Below the pieces are notes generated by a model, which did no database searches, had not been told where the DNA came from, and saw only the letters and a list, made by a program, of their open reading frames with translations. Made by a program: the position numbers and the translations under genes. DNA of 64,000 bases from Rhizobium sp. FKL33 (lineage in GTDB: Bacteria > Pseudomonadota > Alphaproteobacteria > Rhizobiales > Rhizobiaceae), in contig NZ_STFX01000026.1 of the NCBI RefSeq assembly GCF_005222915.1, forward strand, positions 27,792 through 91,791, read 5' to 3'. Below, piece after piece: positions 43,231 through 53,134 of the stretch. The stretch's first letter is position 1; every line of letters starts with the position of its first letter.

Positions 43231-45927
43231 TCAGCCGACATTGTCGAGGCGCGGCTGAGGCATCCAGCTCCGCGCCTTGAGGAAGGGGAGAAGATCGGCA
43301 GGGCTCATCGGACGCGCCAGCGCATAGCCTTGAAGGTAGTGGCAACCGAGGTCACGGAGGATTTCGGCGTGCTGCATGGTTTCGACGCCTTCGGCGACAA
43401 TTTCGATGCCACGCGAACGGCCGATATCGATGATCGACCGCACCAATTGCTGCTGCGCCTTGGATTCCACGATGGGCTGGATGAGCTGCCGGTCGATCTT
43501 GAGCCGGCGCGGCGTCAACTTGAGGAGCGTGACGATGGAGGCATAGCCGGTGCCGAAATCGTCGATCTCGATGTCGATACCCAATGCGCGGATCTTTTCG
43601 ATCTGCGGCACCAGTTCGCCGTCATGGCCGTCGAAAGAGGTGGATTCCAGCAATTCGAAGGACAGCGTTCCCGGCAGGATCGGCAGCGCCTCCAACCGTT
43701 CGATAAGGCCTTCCTCGCGCAGACGCTGGGCGGAGATGTTGACCGAGACTTTCTGAACCGGCATCCCCGCCAGTTTCAGCCGGTTGAGCTGCATCAGAGC
43801 CTGGTTGAGAATGATCTCGTCGATGGCGGCGAGAACCTTGAGATTTTCGGCGATCTTCAGGAAGGTGTCTGCGCCGAGCAGGCCCTTGACCGGATGATCC
43901 CAGCGCGCCAGCGCCTCGAGCCCCACCACTTCCAGCGTCGCGGCGTCGAACTGCGGCTGGAAGAAGGACACGAACTCGTTCTGCTCCAGCCCGCGGAGAA
44001 TATCGTCGGCGGTCTTCTTGGTGTTGACGGCGTTGAGACGCAACGTCTCATTGAAGCGTTCGACGCGATTGCGGCCGCGCCGCTTGGCCTCATACAGCGC
44101 GATATCGGCGTCGACGAGCAGTTGCTCGACGGGCTCGGAGGCGTCGGTGCGCGAGGCGATACCGATGCTTGCGCCGACACGACATTCGTGCCCCTCGTAA
44201 TCGACCGACTTGCTTAGCGCTTCGACCAGCCGGCTCGCCATGTCGGAATGCTCCTCGACGGAGCCCGGCATCCGCGACACCACGACAAATTCATCGCCGC
44301 CGATGCGGGCGACGAAATCGCTGCCGCGCACGTTGAGCTTGAGCGCCTGGGCGGCGTGCTTGAGGATGACGTCGCCAGCGGCGTGGCCGAGCGTGTCGTT
44401 GATATCCTTGAAGCGGTCGAGATCGATATGGAGGACGGTGACATCCGCTTCGCCCGGAGCGGCTTCGATATCGGCGAGAAGCTGGTCGAGATAGCGCCGG
44501 TTCGGCAGACCGGTCAACGCATCGTGCAACGCCGCATTCTCCATCCGGAGATGGGCTCTTTCCAATTCGCGGTGCTGGTCTTCCGCCTGGCGCTTGGCGC
44601 GGCGGAGGTCCGCCTGAAGCCGGATATCCTCGGTGACGTCCCAGTTGACGCCAACGATTTTCTTTCGCCCCTTGCCATCGACATAGGCGTTGCCGATGGC
44701 GCGGATGAAGCGGATCGAACCGTCTTTGCCGACGACGCGGAATTCGCTGCGATATTCGCCGCCATTGGTGGCGGCTTCAGTGAATTCCCGCTGCGCCTGC
44801 GCGAAATCCGCCGGATGCAGGGCGTCTTTCCAATCTTGATAGGATGCCGTGCGGGCTTCGGGCGGCAGGCCATAAAGGACCTTCATGCGCTCGTCCCACA
44901 CCAGAAGATTGGCGGTCGGATCATATTCCCAGACGCCGATCTGCGATGTTTCCAAGGCCACCTGTAGGCGATGGGAGAGAAGGCGCATCGCCTCTTCCCG
45001 CTCCTGTATTACGCCCAGATTTGTCTGGCGCTCCTGCATCAGACGACCGGCCCACAGCATCGGCAAAACCACGATCGCCTCGGCGATCAGCAATTGCAGC
45101 CGGAATATCCAGATGTCGGCGAATGACAGGCCGAAGCTGGATTTGGGCGCGGCCGAAATCTTCCATGTTTCGCGCCCGACATCCAGCGACACCGAGACAG
45201 TGTCGCCAGCCGTCAGCGCCTTGTCACCGAAAAAGTGCTCCGGCGGCAGGCCGTTCTTGGCGTCCGAACTGATGGAGACGCGGTCGTTCCTTTCAAACTC
45301 GATGAGCCCACTGCGTTTGTAAAGCGCCTCGAGGCTGATGACGGAGGAGAGAACACCCCAAAATTCACGCTTGCCATTTTCCCGCGGAACAAAAACCGGG
45401 AGTCTGATGATCAGGCCCTCGCCGCCCTGAACGAGCTTGACCGGCCCGGTGATCACGGGTTCTCCGCTGTCGCGGGCCATCAGCACGGCCTCGCGCTGGG
45501 CGCGGGCTTTCATATAATCCAGTCCGAGAACGGTGGTGTTCGGCGCATAGGGATGCACCATGCGGACCACCAGGCCGGGGGCGGCGGCGACGTTGAGGAT
45601 TTGAGACTGGTCCTTGATCACCCGATCGGCGATTTGGGAAAAGTGCGCCTGTTGCATATCCGGCAGCGCTTCGATGGTGGCGACGAAACCACGCATCAGA
45701 TGCAGATTGCCCTGGATGTCGCTTTCGAGCTTGGCGGCGATCTGGTTCAAGCGTTCCAGAGAGGCGAGCCGTTTTTCCTGATAGGCTGCGGACTGATGCT
45801 GCCAATCAGCGTAAACCAGAATGCCCACCATCGCAACGATGGCCACGAGCGCCGGCACGTAGTGAAGAGATATGAACCCGAGAAGCCTTCTTCGCCCCCG
45901 AGTGGAATCCGCCGCCCCATCAGACAT
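43231..45927 (-). CDS. CHASE-PAS-GGDEF-EAL cyclic-di-GMP protein
   Basis: An 898-residue membrane protein: membrane segment (about 15-35), periplasmic CHASE-type sensor (about 60-265), second membrane segment (about 275-295), PAS/PAC (about 315-440), GGDEF (about 470-630) and EAL (about 640-885). The cyclase motif GGDEF is intact (ARIGGDEFVVV). The phosphodiesterase motifs EAL (GLEALARWDHP) and DDFGTGYAS are intact too, so both activities are possible. No gene follows closely in the same direction; an EcfG site lies just after its stop but serves the next gene. Confidence 0.95.
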   Translation of the reverse strand: MSDGAADSTRGRRRLLGFISLHYVPALVAIVAMVGILVYADWQHQSAAYQEKRLASLERLNQIAAKLESDIQGNLHLMRGFVATIEALPDMQQAHFSQIADRVIKDQSQILNVAAAPGLVVRMVHPYAPNTTVLGLDYMKARAQREAVLMARDSGEPVITGPVKLVQGGEGLIIRLPVFVPRENGKREFWGVLSSVISLEALYKRSGLIEFERNDRVSISSDAKNGLPPEHFFGDKALTAGDTVSVSLDVGRETWKISAAPKSSFGLSFADIWIFRLQLLIAEAIVVLPMLWAGRLMQERQTNLGVIQEREEAMRLLSHRLQVALETSQIGVWEYDPTANLLVWDERMKVLYGLPPEARTASYQDWKDALHPADFAQAQREFTEAATNGGEYRSEFRVVGKDGSIRFIRAIGNAYVDGKGRKKIVGVNWDVTEDIRLQADLRRAKRQAEDQHRELERAHLRMENAALHDALTGLPNRRYLDQLLADIEAAPGEADVTVLHIDLDRFKDINDTLGHAAGDVILKHAAQALKLNVRGSDFVARIGGDEFVVVSRMPGSVEEHSDMASRLVEALSKSVDYEGHECRVGASIGIASRTDASEPVEQLLVDADIALYEAKRRGRNRVERFNETLRLNAVNTKKTADDILRGLEQNEFVSFFQPQFDAATLEVVGLEALARWDHPVKGLLGADTFLKIAENLKVLAAIDEIILNQALMQLNRLKLAGMPVQKVSVNISAQRLREEGLIERLEALPILPGTLSFELLESTSFDGHDGELVPQIEKIRALGIDIEIDDFGTGYASIVTLLKLTPRRLKIDRQLIQPIVESKAQQQLVRSIIDIGRSRGIEIVAEGVETMQHAEILRDLGCHYLQGYALARPMSPADLLPFLKARSWMPQPRLDNVG

Positions 45928-46100
45928 TCCCCGTTACGCCCTTACAAATGTTCAGTTATTTTGCCCCATTTGAACACAGGTGTATCTTTGGCGGCTTAAC
46001 AAGGGATTTCGACGGCCTCCTACATTTTCACTGACGCGGAATGAGGTCAAACAAGGTTAAGTTTTACCGCACGCATCGGACGAAACATCGCTCGACGGGA

Positions 46101-46412
46101 TCAGAGGACCAGTCGATAGTCATGGGTCGACCGATCGAGAACAGGGGCGCGGGTTTGGTCTGGCCAGTTCATCGTATCCGACGGCACCCAGCCGCGCTGA
46201 CCATCGGCGATGACTTCGCACCAGCCGGTGTCGCGTTCACAGCCGATGACTTTCAGTCCCTGCCCCCAGGCGATCAACCCGATGCTGGGAAAATCCATCG
46301 AAGGACCGCCATAGAGGCGCATGGAATTCTTGGCAAGAGCGATGTCTTCGGCGAATGCCGCCGACGGAGCGGCTATAGCGGCGGCAAGCAGGATCGCGGA
46401 CAGGATCTTCAT
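46101..46412 (-). CDS. Secreted SH3-like domain protein
   Basis: A 103-residue protein with a signal peptide (about 1-21, ending SAAFA) and a bacterial SH3 domain (about 25-85; LAKNSMRLYGGPSMDFPSIG, then GWCEVIADGQRGWVPSD). Such domains often bind peptidoglycan. Two cysteines (CERDTGWC) may form a disulfide. A GGAAC-N16-CATT site ends 61 bases upstream, so it is a likely stress gene. No other partner is evident. Confidence 0.85.
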   Translation of the reverse strand: MKILSAILLAAAIAAPSAAFAEDIALAKNSMRLYGGPSMDFPSIGLIAWGQGLKVIGCERDTGWCEVIADGQRGWVPSDTMNWPDQTRAPVLDRSTHDYRLVL

Positions 46413-46472
46413 TTTTCCTATCTCCAGAAGCCCGAGTTTTTCAGGCGGTTGAGCTGAATTCTTCGCTGAGGA

Positions 46473-46497
46473 AATGCGGCGACGGCAGGAAGGTTCC
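46473..46497 (-). promoter_or_regulatory. EcfG-type promoter of the SH3-protein gene
   Basis: On the minus strand GGAAC, 16 bases beginning CTTCC, CATT followed by TC. Same form as the phyR and DUF883 sites. Confidence 0.55.
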
Positions 46498-46604
46498 GCG
46501 ATTTTACCGGCTCACGATGACGTGATCCCGAGAACACTGGCTCCGATCGGGAACTCTTGCGCGGAGTGAGCTTTTGTCTGACACTGCCACCAAGGGAGCC
46601 CGAT

Positions 46605-47270
46605 ATGACGACAGACGATCACGACACCGCCGACAGCAAGCTGACGCGCTCCAAGCGTCGCTGGGCCGAGGAAGGCAAGTTTTTGACAGGACGGATCTCG
46701 CGACCCGACGCCGAACGCCTGCCGCCAGGCCAGCATCTCGTCAAGAACTGGCCGGTGCTCGATCTCGGCCAACAGCCGGAAATCCGCCCAGACAATTGGC
46801 GGCTGGATATTCGCGGTCTGGTCGAAAGCCCGGTCACACTGTCTTGGAAGAGCTTTCTTGCGCTCGACCAGTCTGAAAGCCGCAGCGACATTCACTGTGT
46901 GACGACCTGGTCGCGCTACGACAACGACTGGCGCGGCGTGCTCACCCAAGATCTCCTCGACGCAGCCTCTCCCAAGCCCGAAGCAACGCATGTGATGCTG
47001 ACGAGCTATGACGGCTACACGACAAATCTGCCCCTGGAGGATTTCGCGGCCGAGGACGCGATCCTCGCCACGCATTGGCAAGGCGAACCGATCACCGTAG
47101 AACATGGCGGGCCGATGCGGCTGGTCGTGCCGCATCTCTACTTCTGGAAAAGCGCGAAGTGGCTGAACCGCATTGAGCTCATCGCCGGCGACAAAGCAGG
47201 ATTCTGGGAGCGCAACGGCTATCACATGCGCGGCGACCCCTGGCGTGAAGAGCGCTATTCCGACGATTGA
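46605..47270 (+). CDS. Sulfite-oxidase-like molybdopterin oxidoreductase
   Basis: A 221-residue protein of the oxidoreductase molybdopterin-binding family (SUOX/YedY fold). The molybdenum-ligand cysteine is in IHCVTTWSRYDNDW; the fold's MRLVVPHLYFWKSAKWL is also present. No signal peptide or twin-arginine motif is visible, so it is probably cytoplasmic. AAGGGAG before the ATG at 46605 decides the start. It converges on the small membrane gene (2-base gap). The substrate is unknown. Confidence 0.88.
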   Translation: MTTDDHDTADSKLTRSKRRWAEEGKFLTGRISRPDAERLPPGQHLVKNWPVLDLGQQPEIRPDNWRLDIRGLVESPVTLSWKSFLALDQSESRSDIHCVTTWSRYDNDWRGVLTQDLLDAASPKPEATHVMLTSYDGYTTNLPLEDFAAEDAILATHWQGEPITVEHGGPMRLVVPHLYFWKSAKWLNRIELIAGDKAGFWERNGYHMRGDPWREERYSDD

Positions 47271-47272
47271 AA

Positions 47273-47464
47273 TCAGACGCGTCTGGCGGCGGCGAACAGA
47301 CCGAGGCCGGCGAAGATCATGCCGCCGCCCCACCAGATCCAGCTGCGGTCATTCACCATGAAACTCTGCTCGGGATAGGGGAAAACACCACTCCCCTGCC
47401 CCATCCAGATCAGCCCCATCAGGGCAATCAGCAGGCCTGCGCCCATCAAAATCTTGCGCGTCAT
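47273..47464 (-). CDS. Small two-segment membrane protein
   Basis: A 63-residue peptide with two hydrophobic helices (about 4-22 and 42-60) joined by a short loop (YPEQSFMVNDRSW). I do not recognise a family. The start at 47464 is the only reasonable one. It ends 2 bases from the stop of the convergent oxidoreductase gene, and the yhhJ-type gene ends 74 bases upstream. Confidence 0.65.
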   Translation of the reverse strand: MTRKILMGAGLLIALMGLIWMGQGSGVFPYPEQSFMVNDRSWIWWGGGMIFAGLGLFAAARRV

Positions 47465-47538
47465 CGGACACCTCCACTTTCACCATCTTACGCGTTTCCC
47501 GAGACGCCGGCTCACCCGATCGGCGACGCCGGCGCCGT

Positions 47539-48651
47539 TCAGCGCAGGAAGGCACGGAAGCGGCGCAAAGATATGGCGAACAACACGCCGCCGATTGCGA
47601 TCAACGCCAGAAATTGCGGCCACACCACCGAAAAACCGGCGCCCCGGAACAGGATCGCCTGCCCCAGCATCACGAAATGGGTGTTCGGAGCAGCCAGCAT
47701 GATGTCCTGAATGATTACCGGCATGCTTTCGCGCGGCGTCACACCGCCCGAGAGAACCTGGAGCGGGATCATCACCAGCATCAGCAGCATGCCGAATTGC
47801 GGCATCGACCCGGCGGTGGTGGCGAGAAAGATGCCGAGCGAGGTGGTGGCGAACAGATGCAGCGCAGCGCCAGCGAGAAACAGCGCCAGCGATCCCTGGA
47901 TCGGGACGTTGAGCAGCCCGTTGATGACGACCGTGATCGAAAAGGCCGAGGCGACGAGAACGACGAGCCCCATCGACCAGATCTTGCTGAGCATGATCTC
48001 GGTGCTGGTCACCGGCATGACCAGGAGATGCTCGACCGTGCCATGCTCCCGTTCCCGGATCAGCGCCGCGCCTGTCAGCACGATGGCGAGCATGGTGATC
48101 GAGGTGATCAGATTGACGATGGAGCCGAACCAAAGGCTGTTTCGCTGCGGATTGAAGCGATTGCGCATCACCAGATCCGCGCCGACGCTTGCCGAACCGC
48201 GATAGCGCTTGACGAATTCGTTGATTTCCGAGGTCACGATCGACTGGATGTAACCATTGCCGCTGAAGGCCTGGGTCATGCGGGTGGCGTCGACATTCAA
48301 CTGCAGGGTCGGCTGTCGTCCCGCCAGGAGATCCCGCTGGAAGTCGGTGGGAATGTCGAGCGCGAAGGTGTCGAGACCGGCGTCCATGCGCCTGTCCATT
48401 TCGGAGATGTCGATCAGCTTCGGCGTGGTGAAATAGGGTGGATAGAAGGCCGTCTCGATGCGAGCCGACAAAGGCGACCGATCCTCGTCCACCACCGCGA
48501 TGGCCGCATGGTTGAGCGTCTCCGGCATGGCGCGGGAGGCGGTGTAGACCGAGATGGTGAAGGAATAGACGATCAGGATCATCAGCATGGTGTCCCTCAG
48601 GAGACCGCGGATTTCCTTGACGCCGAGATTGTAGATGTTCGCGAGCCGCAT
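47539..48651 (-). CDS. yhhJ: ABC-2 type permease (YhhJ family)
   Basis: A 370-residue membrane protein: N-terminal segment (about 22-42), large extracytoplasmic domain (about 45-170) and five C-terminal segments (about 175-365). The signature REREHGTVEHLLVMPVTSTE is typical of ABC-2 permeases. It is the third gene of yhiI-rbbA-yhhJ, beginning 3 bases after rbbA. The system is thought to export or to act in resistance; the substrate is not known. Confidence 0.9.
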   Translation of the reverse strand: MRLANIYNLGVKEIRGLLRDTMLMILIVYSFTISVYTASRAMPETLNHAAIAVVDEDRSPLSARIETAFYPPYFTTPKLIDISEMDRRMDAGLDTFALDIPTDFQRDLLAGRQPTLQLNVDATRMTQAFSGNGYIQSIVTSEINEFVKRYRGSASVGADLVMRNRFNPQRNSLWFGSIVNLITSITMLAIVLTGAALIREREHGTVEHLLVMPVTSTEIMLSKIWSMGLVVLVASAFSITVVINGLLNVPIQGSLALFLAGAALHLFATTSLGIFLATTAGSMPQFGMLLMLVMIPLQVLSGGVTPRESMPVIIQDIMLAAPNTHFVMLGQAILFRGAGFSVVWPQFLALIAIGGVLFAISLRRFRAFLR

Positions 48652-48654
48652 GGA

Positions 48655-51390
48655 TCATCTCGCCTGTTTCTTGAGGAGGCTGACGCTGAGCGCCATGAGA
48701 ACCGGGATCGACAACAGGATCGGCCCGAAGGCGCCGGAGAGACCTTGAAAATCGAGCCCCTTGGAGAAGGCGCCGCGCGCGATGTTCATGAAATAGGTGG
48801 CGGGATAGATCTCGCCGATGATGCGCCCCCCGCCCTGAAGCGACGAGACCGGGTCGATCATGCCGGAAAACTGGATGGCCGGAACCAGCGTCAACAAGGC
48901 TGTCGCGAACACCGCAGCGATCTGGCTCGACATGAAGGTGGAGATGAGCAGCCCCATCGCCGTGGTGGCGCAGACATAGATAAAGCCGCCCAGCACGAAG
49001 CCGAGAAAACTGCCCTTGAAGGGCACGCCGAACAGGAAGACGGCGACGAAGCACATCAGGAGGCAGTTGAACATGCCGATGGCGATATAGGGCGCCTGCT
49101 TGCCGAGCAGGAACTCCAGCCGCGTCGCCGGCGTGACATAGAGATTGACGATCGAGCCCAGTTCCTTTTCCCGCACCACCGACAGCGCGGTCAGCATCGC
49201 CGGAATAAGGATCAGCAACAGCGCGATCACGGCGGGGACCATGGCGACCAGGCTCTTGATGTCGGGATTATAGCGGTAGCGCGTCTCGATCGTGAAGGAG
49301 CCGGCAGTGGCGGCATCGCCATAGATCAGGCGTGATTTGGCTGTCAGCCATGCATTGTGGATGCCTTGGACATAACCAGCCATGGTCTCGGCGCGCGACG
49401 GCATGGAGGCGTCGAGCCATGCGGCCACCGAAACGGTGTCGCCGCGCAGAACATCGCGCCCGAAGCCGGGCGGGATTTCGATCGCCAGGCTGATGTCGCC
49501 GCTCTTCATGCGGCGATCGAGATCGGCGTAATCGCGGATCGGCTCCTTCTCGACGAAATAGCGCGAGCCGCTGATATCGAGCGTATAATCGCGGCTGATC
49601 GAGGTGTCGTCGCGATCGAGAACCGCGAAAGTGAGGTTTTCGACGTCGAGATTGATGCCGTAGCCCATCACGAACATCAGGATGATGCTGCCGAGAACCG
49701 CAAGCGTGGCGCGGATCGGATCGCGCATCAGCTCCATGGCTTCGCGCTGGCTGTAGCTCAGCAGGCGGCGGACATCGAAAGCGCGTCGTTTCTGCGGCTG
49801 GAACGCCGCTCCCGGCCCTTCTTGAGACGCGGCGATATCGGCCTTCGGCGCGTCGCCCGACGCATCTTCCAAATAGGCGATGAAGGCGGTCTCCAGATCG
49901 CCTGCGCCGCGACTTTGCATGATCGCGGCGGGCGTATCGCTGACCAGCACCTTGCCGGCATGCATGAGCGAGATCCGGTCGCAGCGGGCCGCCTCGTTCA
50001 TGAAATGGGTGGAGATGAAGATGGTGACGTTGTCGCGGCGCGACAGATCGGCCAGCACCCGCCAGAAATCGTCGCGCGCCACCGGATCGACCCCGGAGGT
50101 GGGTTCGTCGAGGATCAGGATCTCCGGCCGATGGATCAGCGCGACGGCGAGCGAGAGACGCTGGCGCACGCCGAGCGGCAGGGCCTCCGGCAATTCATCC
50201 ATGATGGCGTCGAGACCGAAACGATCGGCCAATTCGGTTATGCGCGGCTGAATGTCGCCGGCCGGCATCTGAAACAGTCGAGCATGAAGTTCGAGATTCT
50301 GCCGGACGGTCAGTTCCGTATAGAGCGAGAAGGCCTGCGACATGTAGCCGACGCGACGGCGCGCCTCCATATCGCCCGCGTCGATCTCCCGGCCGAACAG
50401 GCGCGCCCTGCCCTCGCTAGCCGGCAACAGGCCGGTCAGCATCTTCATGGTCGTGCTCTTGCCGCAACCATTGGAGCCGAGAAAGCCGAAAATCTCGCCG
50501 CGCGGAATGGCGAAACTGACATCGCTGACGGCGATGAAATCGCCGAAGCGCATGGTGAGATGCTCGGCCTCGATGGCGAGATCGCCGGCGACTTCAGCGC
50601 GCGGAGGAATGACGACGGGCTGATGACCGCGGCTTACCTCTTCCGGCAAAAGCGCGATGAAGGCCTCATCGAGATCGGCAGTGTTCGTGCGCGCCAGGAA
50701 ATCGGCGGGCGCGCCTTCAGCCAGAACCCGGCCATCGTTCATCGCCACCAGCCAGTCGAAACCGGCAGCCTCTTCCATATAGGCCGTGGCCACCAGCACG
50801 CTCATCGAAGGCCTGCCGGCGCGGATCGCATCGATCATTTCCCAGAACTGCCGGCGCGACAGCGGGTCGACGCCTGTGGTCGGCTCGTCGAGGATCAGGA
50901 GATCGGGGTCATGCACGAGCGCGCAGCAGAGGCCGAGCTTCTGCTTCATGCCGCCCGACAGTTTTTCGGCTGGACGATCGACGAAGGGGTGAAGGCCGGT
51001 GCGCGCAACGAGATCGGCGATGCGGGCCTTGCGTTCGGCCTTGTCCTGGCCGAACAACCGGCCGAAGAAATCGATGTTTTCGTAGACGGACAGGGTCGGA
51101 TAGAGATTCTTGCCCAGACCCTGCGGCATATAGGCGATGCGCGGGCAGAGATCAGCCCGCACCGAGGGCTTGCCGATATCGCCGCCGAGCACGCTGACCG
51201 CGCCCGACTGAATGGCGCGGGCGCCCGAAATCAGCGACATCAGGCTGGACTTGCCGACCCCGTCGGGGCCGATTAGGCCCACCATGCGACCGGCGGGAAT
51301 ATCCAGCGTGATGTCATTGAGCGCTTGGGTCTTGCCATAAGCGAGACTGACGCCTGACAGACGGACGACAGGCTCCGTCGCCGCCGTCAT
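48655..51390 (-). CDS. rbbA: Double-ATPase/permease fusion RbbA
   Basis: A 911-residue fusion of two ABC ATPase domains and an ABC-2 membrane domain. First ATPase about 5-240: Walker [14 protein letters not shown], signature [15 protein letters not shown], Walker [14 protein letters not shown]. Second ATPase about 270-500: Walker [15 protein letters not shown]. Its signature is degenerate ([12 protein letters not shown]), as in known RbbA. Membrane part about 560-911. In E. coli RbbA was described as a ribosome-associated ATPase. Here it lies between an HlyD-type adaptor and a permease, so transport is the more likely role. It overlaps yhiI by ATGA. Confidence 0.93.
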   Translation of the reverse strand: MTAATEPVVRLSGVSLAYGKTQALNDITLDIPAGRMVGLIGPDGVGKSSLMSLISGARAIQSGAVSVLGGDIGKPSVRADLCPRIAYMPQGLGKNLYPTLSVYENIDFFGRLFGQDKAERKARIADLVARTGLHPFVDRPAEKLSGGMKQKLGLCCALVHDPDLLILDEPTTGVDPLSRRQFWEMIDAIRAGRPSMSVLVATAYMEEAAGFDWLVAMNDGRVLAEGAPADFLARTNTADLDEAFIALLPEEVSRGHQPVVIPPRAEVAGDLAIEAEHLTMRFGDFIAVSDVSFAIPRGEIFGFLGSNGCGKSTTMKMLTGLLPASEGRARLFGREIDAGDMEARRRVGYMSQAFSLYTELTVRQNLELHARLFQMPAGDIQPRITELADRFGLDAIMDELPEALPLGVRQRLSLAVALIHRPEILILDEPTSGVDPVARDDFWRVLADLSRRDNVTIFISTHFMNEAARCDRISLMHAGKVLVSDTPAAIMQSRGAGDLETAFIAYLEDASGDAPKADIAASQEGPGAAFQPQKRRAFDVRRLLSYSQREAMELMRDPIRATLAVLGSIILMFVMGYGINLDVENLTFAVLDRDDTSISRDYTLDISGSRYFVEKEPIRDYADLDRRMKSGDISLAIEIPPGFGRDVLRGDTVSVAAWLDASMPSRAETMAGYVQGIHNAWLTAKSRLIYGDAATAGSFTIETRYRYNPDIKSLVAMVPAVIALLLILIPAMLTALSVVREKELGSIVNLYVTPATRLEFLLGKQAPYIAIGMFNCLLMCFVAVFLFGVPFKGSFLGFVLGGFIYVCATTAMGLLISTFMSSQIAAVFATALLTLVPAIQFSGMIDPVSSLQGGGRIIGEIYPATYFMNIARGAFSKGLDFQGLSGAFGPILLSIPVLMALSVSLLKKQAR

Positions 51391-52460
51391 TTCACCAAGC
51401 CCTTGTCGAGATCAGCAGGCCAGGCGACGTTCTTGTCGATGCGAACATAAGCCATGCCGGGCAAGCCGGTCTTCACATAGGAAATGTATTTGCGCAGCAG
51501 ATCGGGAGAGATATGGGCGCGGACGCGGAACATCAGCTTCTGCCGCTCTTCCTCGGTCTCCACGGTCTTTGGCGTGAACTGCGCGACATCGGACACGAAA
51601 GTCACGGTGGCGGGAATGACATATTGCGGGGCCGCATCGAGAACCAGTCTCGCCTCGGCGCCGAGCGCCAGCTTACCGGCGAGTTCCGACGGCAGGAAGA
51701 AGGTCATGTAGACATCGGTCAGATCGACCATATTGACGACGCGACCGCCGCTCGAAACGACCTCGCCGGGTTCGGCGACAATGTATTGGACGCGGCCATC
51801 GCGGGGGGCCTTCAACACGCCGTCACGGATCTGCGTGTCGACGGAATCGATCGCGGCGCGGGCGGCGTCCACGGCGGCTTCGGCATCGACCACCTGGGCG
51901 CGGGCCGCGCCGATGGCGGCGTCGGCCGCCGCAACGGAGGCTTCGGCCGCAGCGAGGGCGGCGCGGGCGCCCGCATCCGTCGCGCGGTCGTCATCGAGCA
52001 CCTGCAGCGCCACGGTGTTGGTCTGCGTCAATTTTTCAGACCGCGCGAGGCGCTTGGACGCGGCGTCGAGTTGCGCTTGGCGCTGGGCGACAGTGGCTTG
52101 ATCAGCCCTTTTTTCAGCCAGACGCTGCTCGACCTGGCTGCGGGCGGTATCGACGCCGATGACGGCGCGGCGGAGATCGGCTTCCGCCTGGCGCTTCTGA
52201 GCCTCGAGCTGTTCGGTGTCGATCCGCGCCAGCACCTGATCGACATGGACGAAATCGCCTTCCTTCACCTCGAGGCGCGCGACCCGTCCGGCGCTCTTGG
52301 CCGCGACATCGATTTCGACCGCCTCAATGCGGCCATTGCCGGAAGCGATGCCCACAGGAAGCCCGTCTCCCTGATACGTCTTGTATCCGTAATAGCCGAA
52401 ACCGGCGGCCAGCGCCGCTGCGATCGCCAATGGCGCCCATCTGGAAGACGTCATGATCAT
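51387..52460 (-). CDS. yhiI: HlyD-family membrane fusion protein (YhiI family)
   Basis: A 357-residue adaptor: N-terminal membrane anchor (about 8-28), barrel-sandwich hybrid halves (about 42-75 and 215-245; [20 protein letters not shown]), long alpha-helical hairpin (about 80-210, Ala-rich coiled coil) and beta domain. It spans the periplasm and links the RbbA/YhhJ exporter to an outer-membrane channel, which is not encoded here. First gene of the operon. Confidence 0.93.
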   Translation of the reverse strand: MIMTSSRWAPLAIAAALAAGFGYYGYKTYQGDGLPVGIASGNGRIEAVEIDVAAKSAGRVARLEVKEGDFVHVDQVLARIDTEQLEAQKRQAEADLRRAVIGVDTARSQVEQRLAEKRADQATVAQRQAQLDAASKRLARSEKLTQTNTVALQVLDDDRATDAGARAALAAAEASVAAADAAIGAARAQVVDAEAAVDAARAAIDSVDTQIRDGVLKAPRDGRVQYIVAEPGEVVSSGGRVVNMVDLTDVYMTFFLPSELAGKLALGAEARLVLDAAPQYVIPATVTFVSDVAQFTPKTVETEEERQKLMFRVRAHISPDLLRKYISYVKTGLPGMAYVRIDKNVAWPADLDKGLVK

Positions 52461-52790
52461 GCCTCCCCTTTGGCCATGCCGGTCGGCGTGCGCGATGATG
52501 CGCTGAGAAATTCGTGATTGCGCATGCCGACATACTCCTCTGATTCAAAAAAAGCCTGCTGGCGCGGCGTTCAATCCGTGCGCGGCCAGACGAGAGGAGA
52601 GTAGGCCGCAGGGCCGCGCCAACCATGACATAAATCAAGTCGCAGCCGGCTGGATTTAGGCGTTCTTGATCAAGTTCCCGACAAACCGCGTTTGTTCAGG
52701 TGAATGGCGGGTGAACGGCCAGTTCAGACCCGGTTCGGACGCCCTGTGCTTCTATGCGGTCAAGATCGGGGCGTTTTTGGGAGCCGGGCC
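52461..52790. other. Divergent spacer between yhiI and the DUF6894 gene
   Basis: About 330 bases without a gene. It holds promoters for both directions, a possible FNR/FixK-type box (52625-52638) and a short palindrome CTTGATCAAG (52664-52673). Confidence 0.5.
52625..52638. promoter_or_regulatory. Possible FNR/FixK-type box
   Basis: ATGAC-N4-ATCAA, one base away from the FixK/FNR form TTGAC-N4-ATCAA. It is 165 bases from yhiI and 153 from the DUF6894 gene. A single near-match in 64 kb could be chance. Confidence 0.25.
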
Positions 52791-53087
52791 ATGCAGACCT
52801 ATTTCTTCGACATCCATTGGAATGGCGAACTGCTTCAGGACGAAGACGGCGCTCCGCATTACGACGAAGGCTCCGCGCTCTACTACGCCCGCGTGATCGC
52901 CAACCGGCTGGCGCGGGGCTCGGACGAGGCGGCGATCCGCATCCATGTGCGATCAGGCGACGGCCGCCCCTTCGCGATCGTGTCTCCGACGCCAAGAGGC
53001 CCCCGTGCGGTCAACGAAGTCCGGGTCCGCGCCATCGTCGAACGCGACCTCAGCCGTCAGCGGAGCGAGGATGTGGCTGTTGTGTGA
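52791..53087 (+). CDS. DUF6894 family small protein
   Basis: A 98-residue protein starting MQTYFFDIHWNGELLQDEDG, the typical opening of this small rhizobial family (a beta strand, then an EG-x-ALYYARVIAN-type helix). No signal peptide, metal site or known activity. The ATG at 52791 is preferred over the in-frame codons from 52704 because the family starts there. It is a single gene; tRNA-Phe lies convergently downstream. Confidence 0.8.
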   Translation: MQTYFFDIHWNGELLQDEDGAPHYDEGSALYYARVIANRLARGSDEAAIRIHVRSGDGRPFAIVSPTPRGPRAVNEVRVRAIVERDLSRQRSEDVAVV

Positions 53088-53134
53088 ACCACCTTTTTCA
53101 AGTGGCGCCGAAAATCTATCTTTACTGAGAATAG

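Noticed and set aside
47480..49054. Long minus-strand frame overlapping yhhJ and the end of rbbA
   Set aside because: It is an alternate frame of two clear genes, rich in Arg, His and Pro, without membrane segments or motifs.
49357..51276. Long open frame on the plus strand opposite rbbA
   Set aside because: rbbA has intact Walker and permease motifs in this stretch. The plus-strand translation is low-complexity and matches nothing I know.
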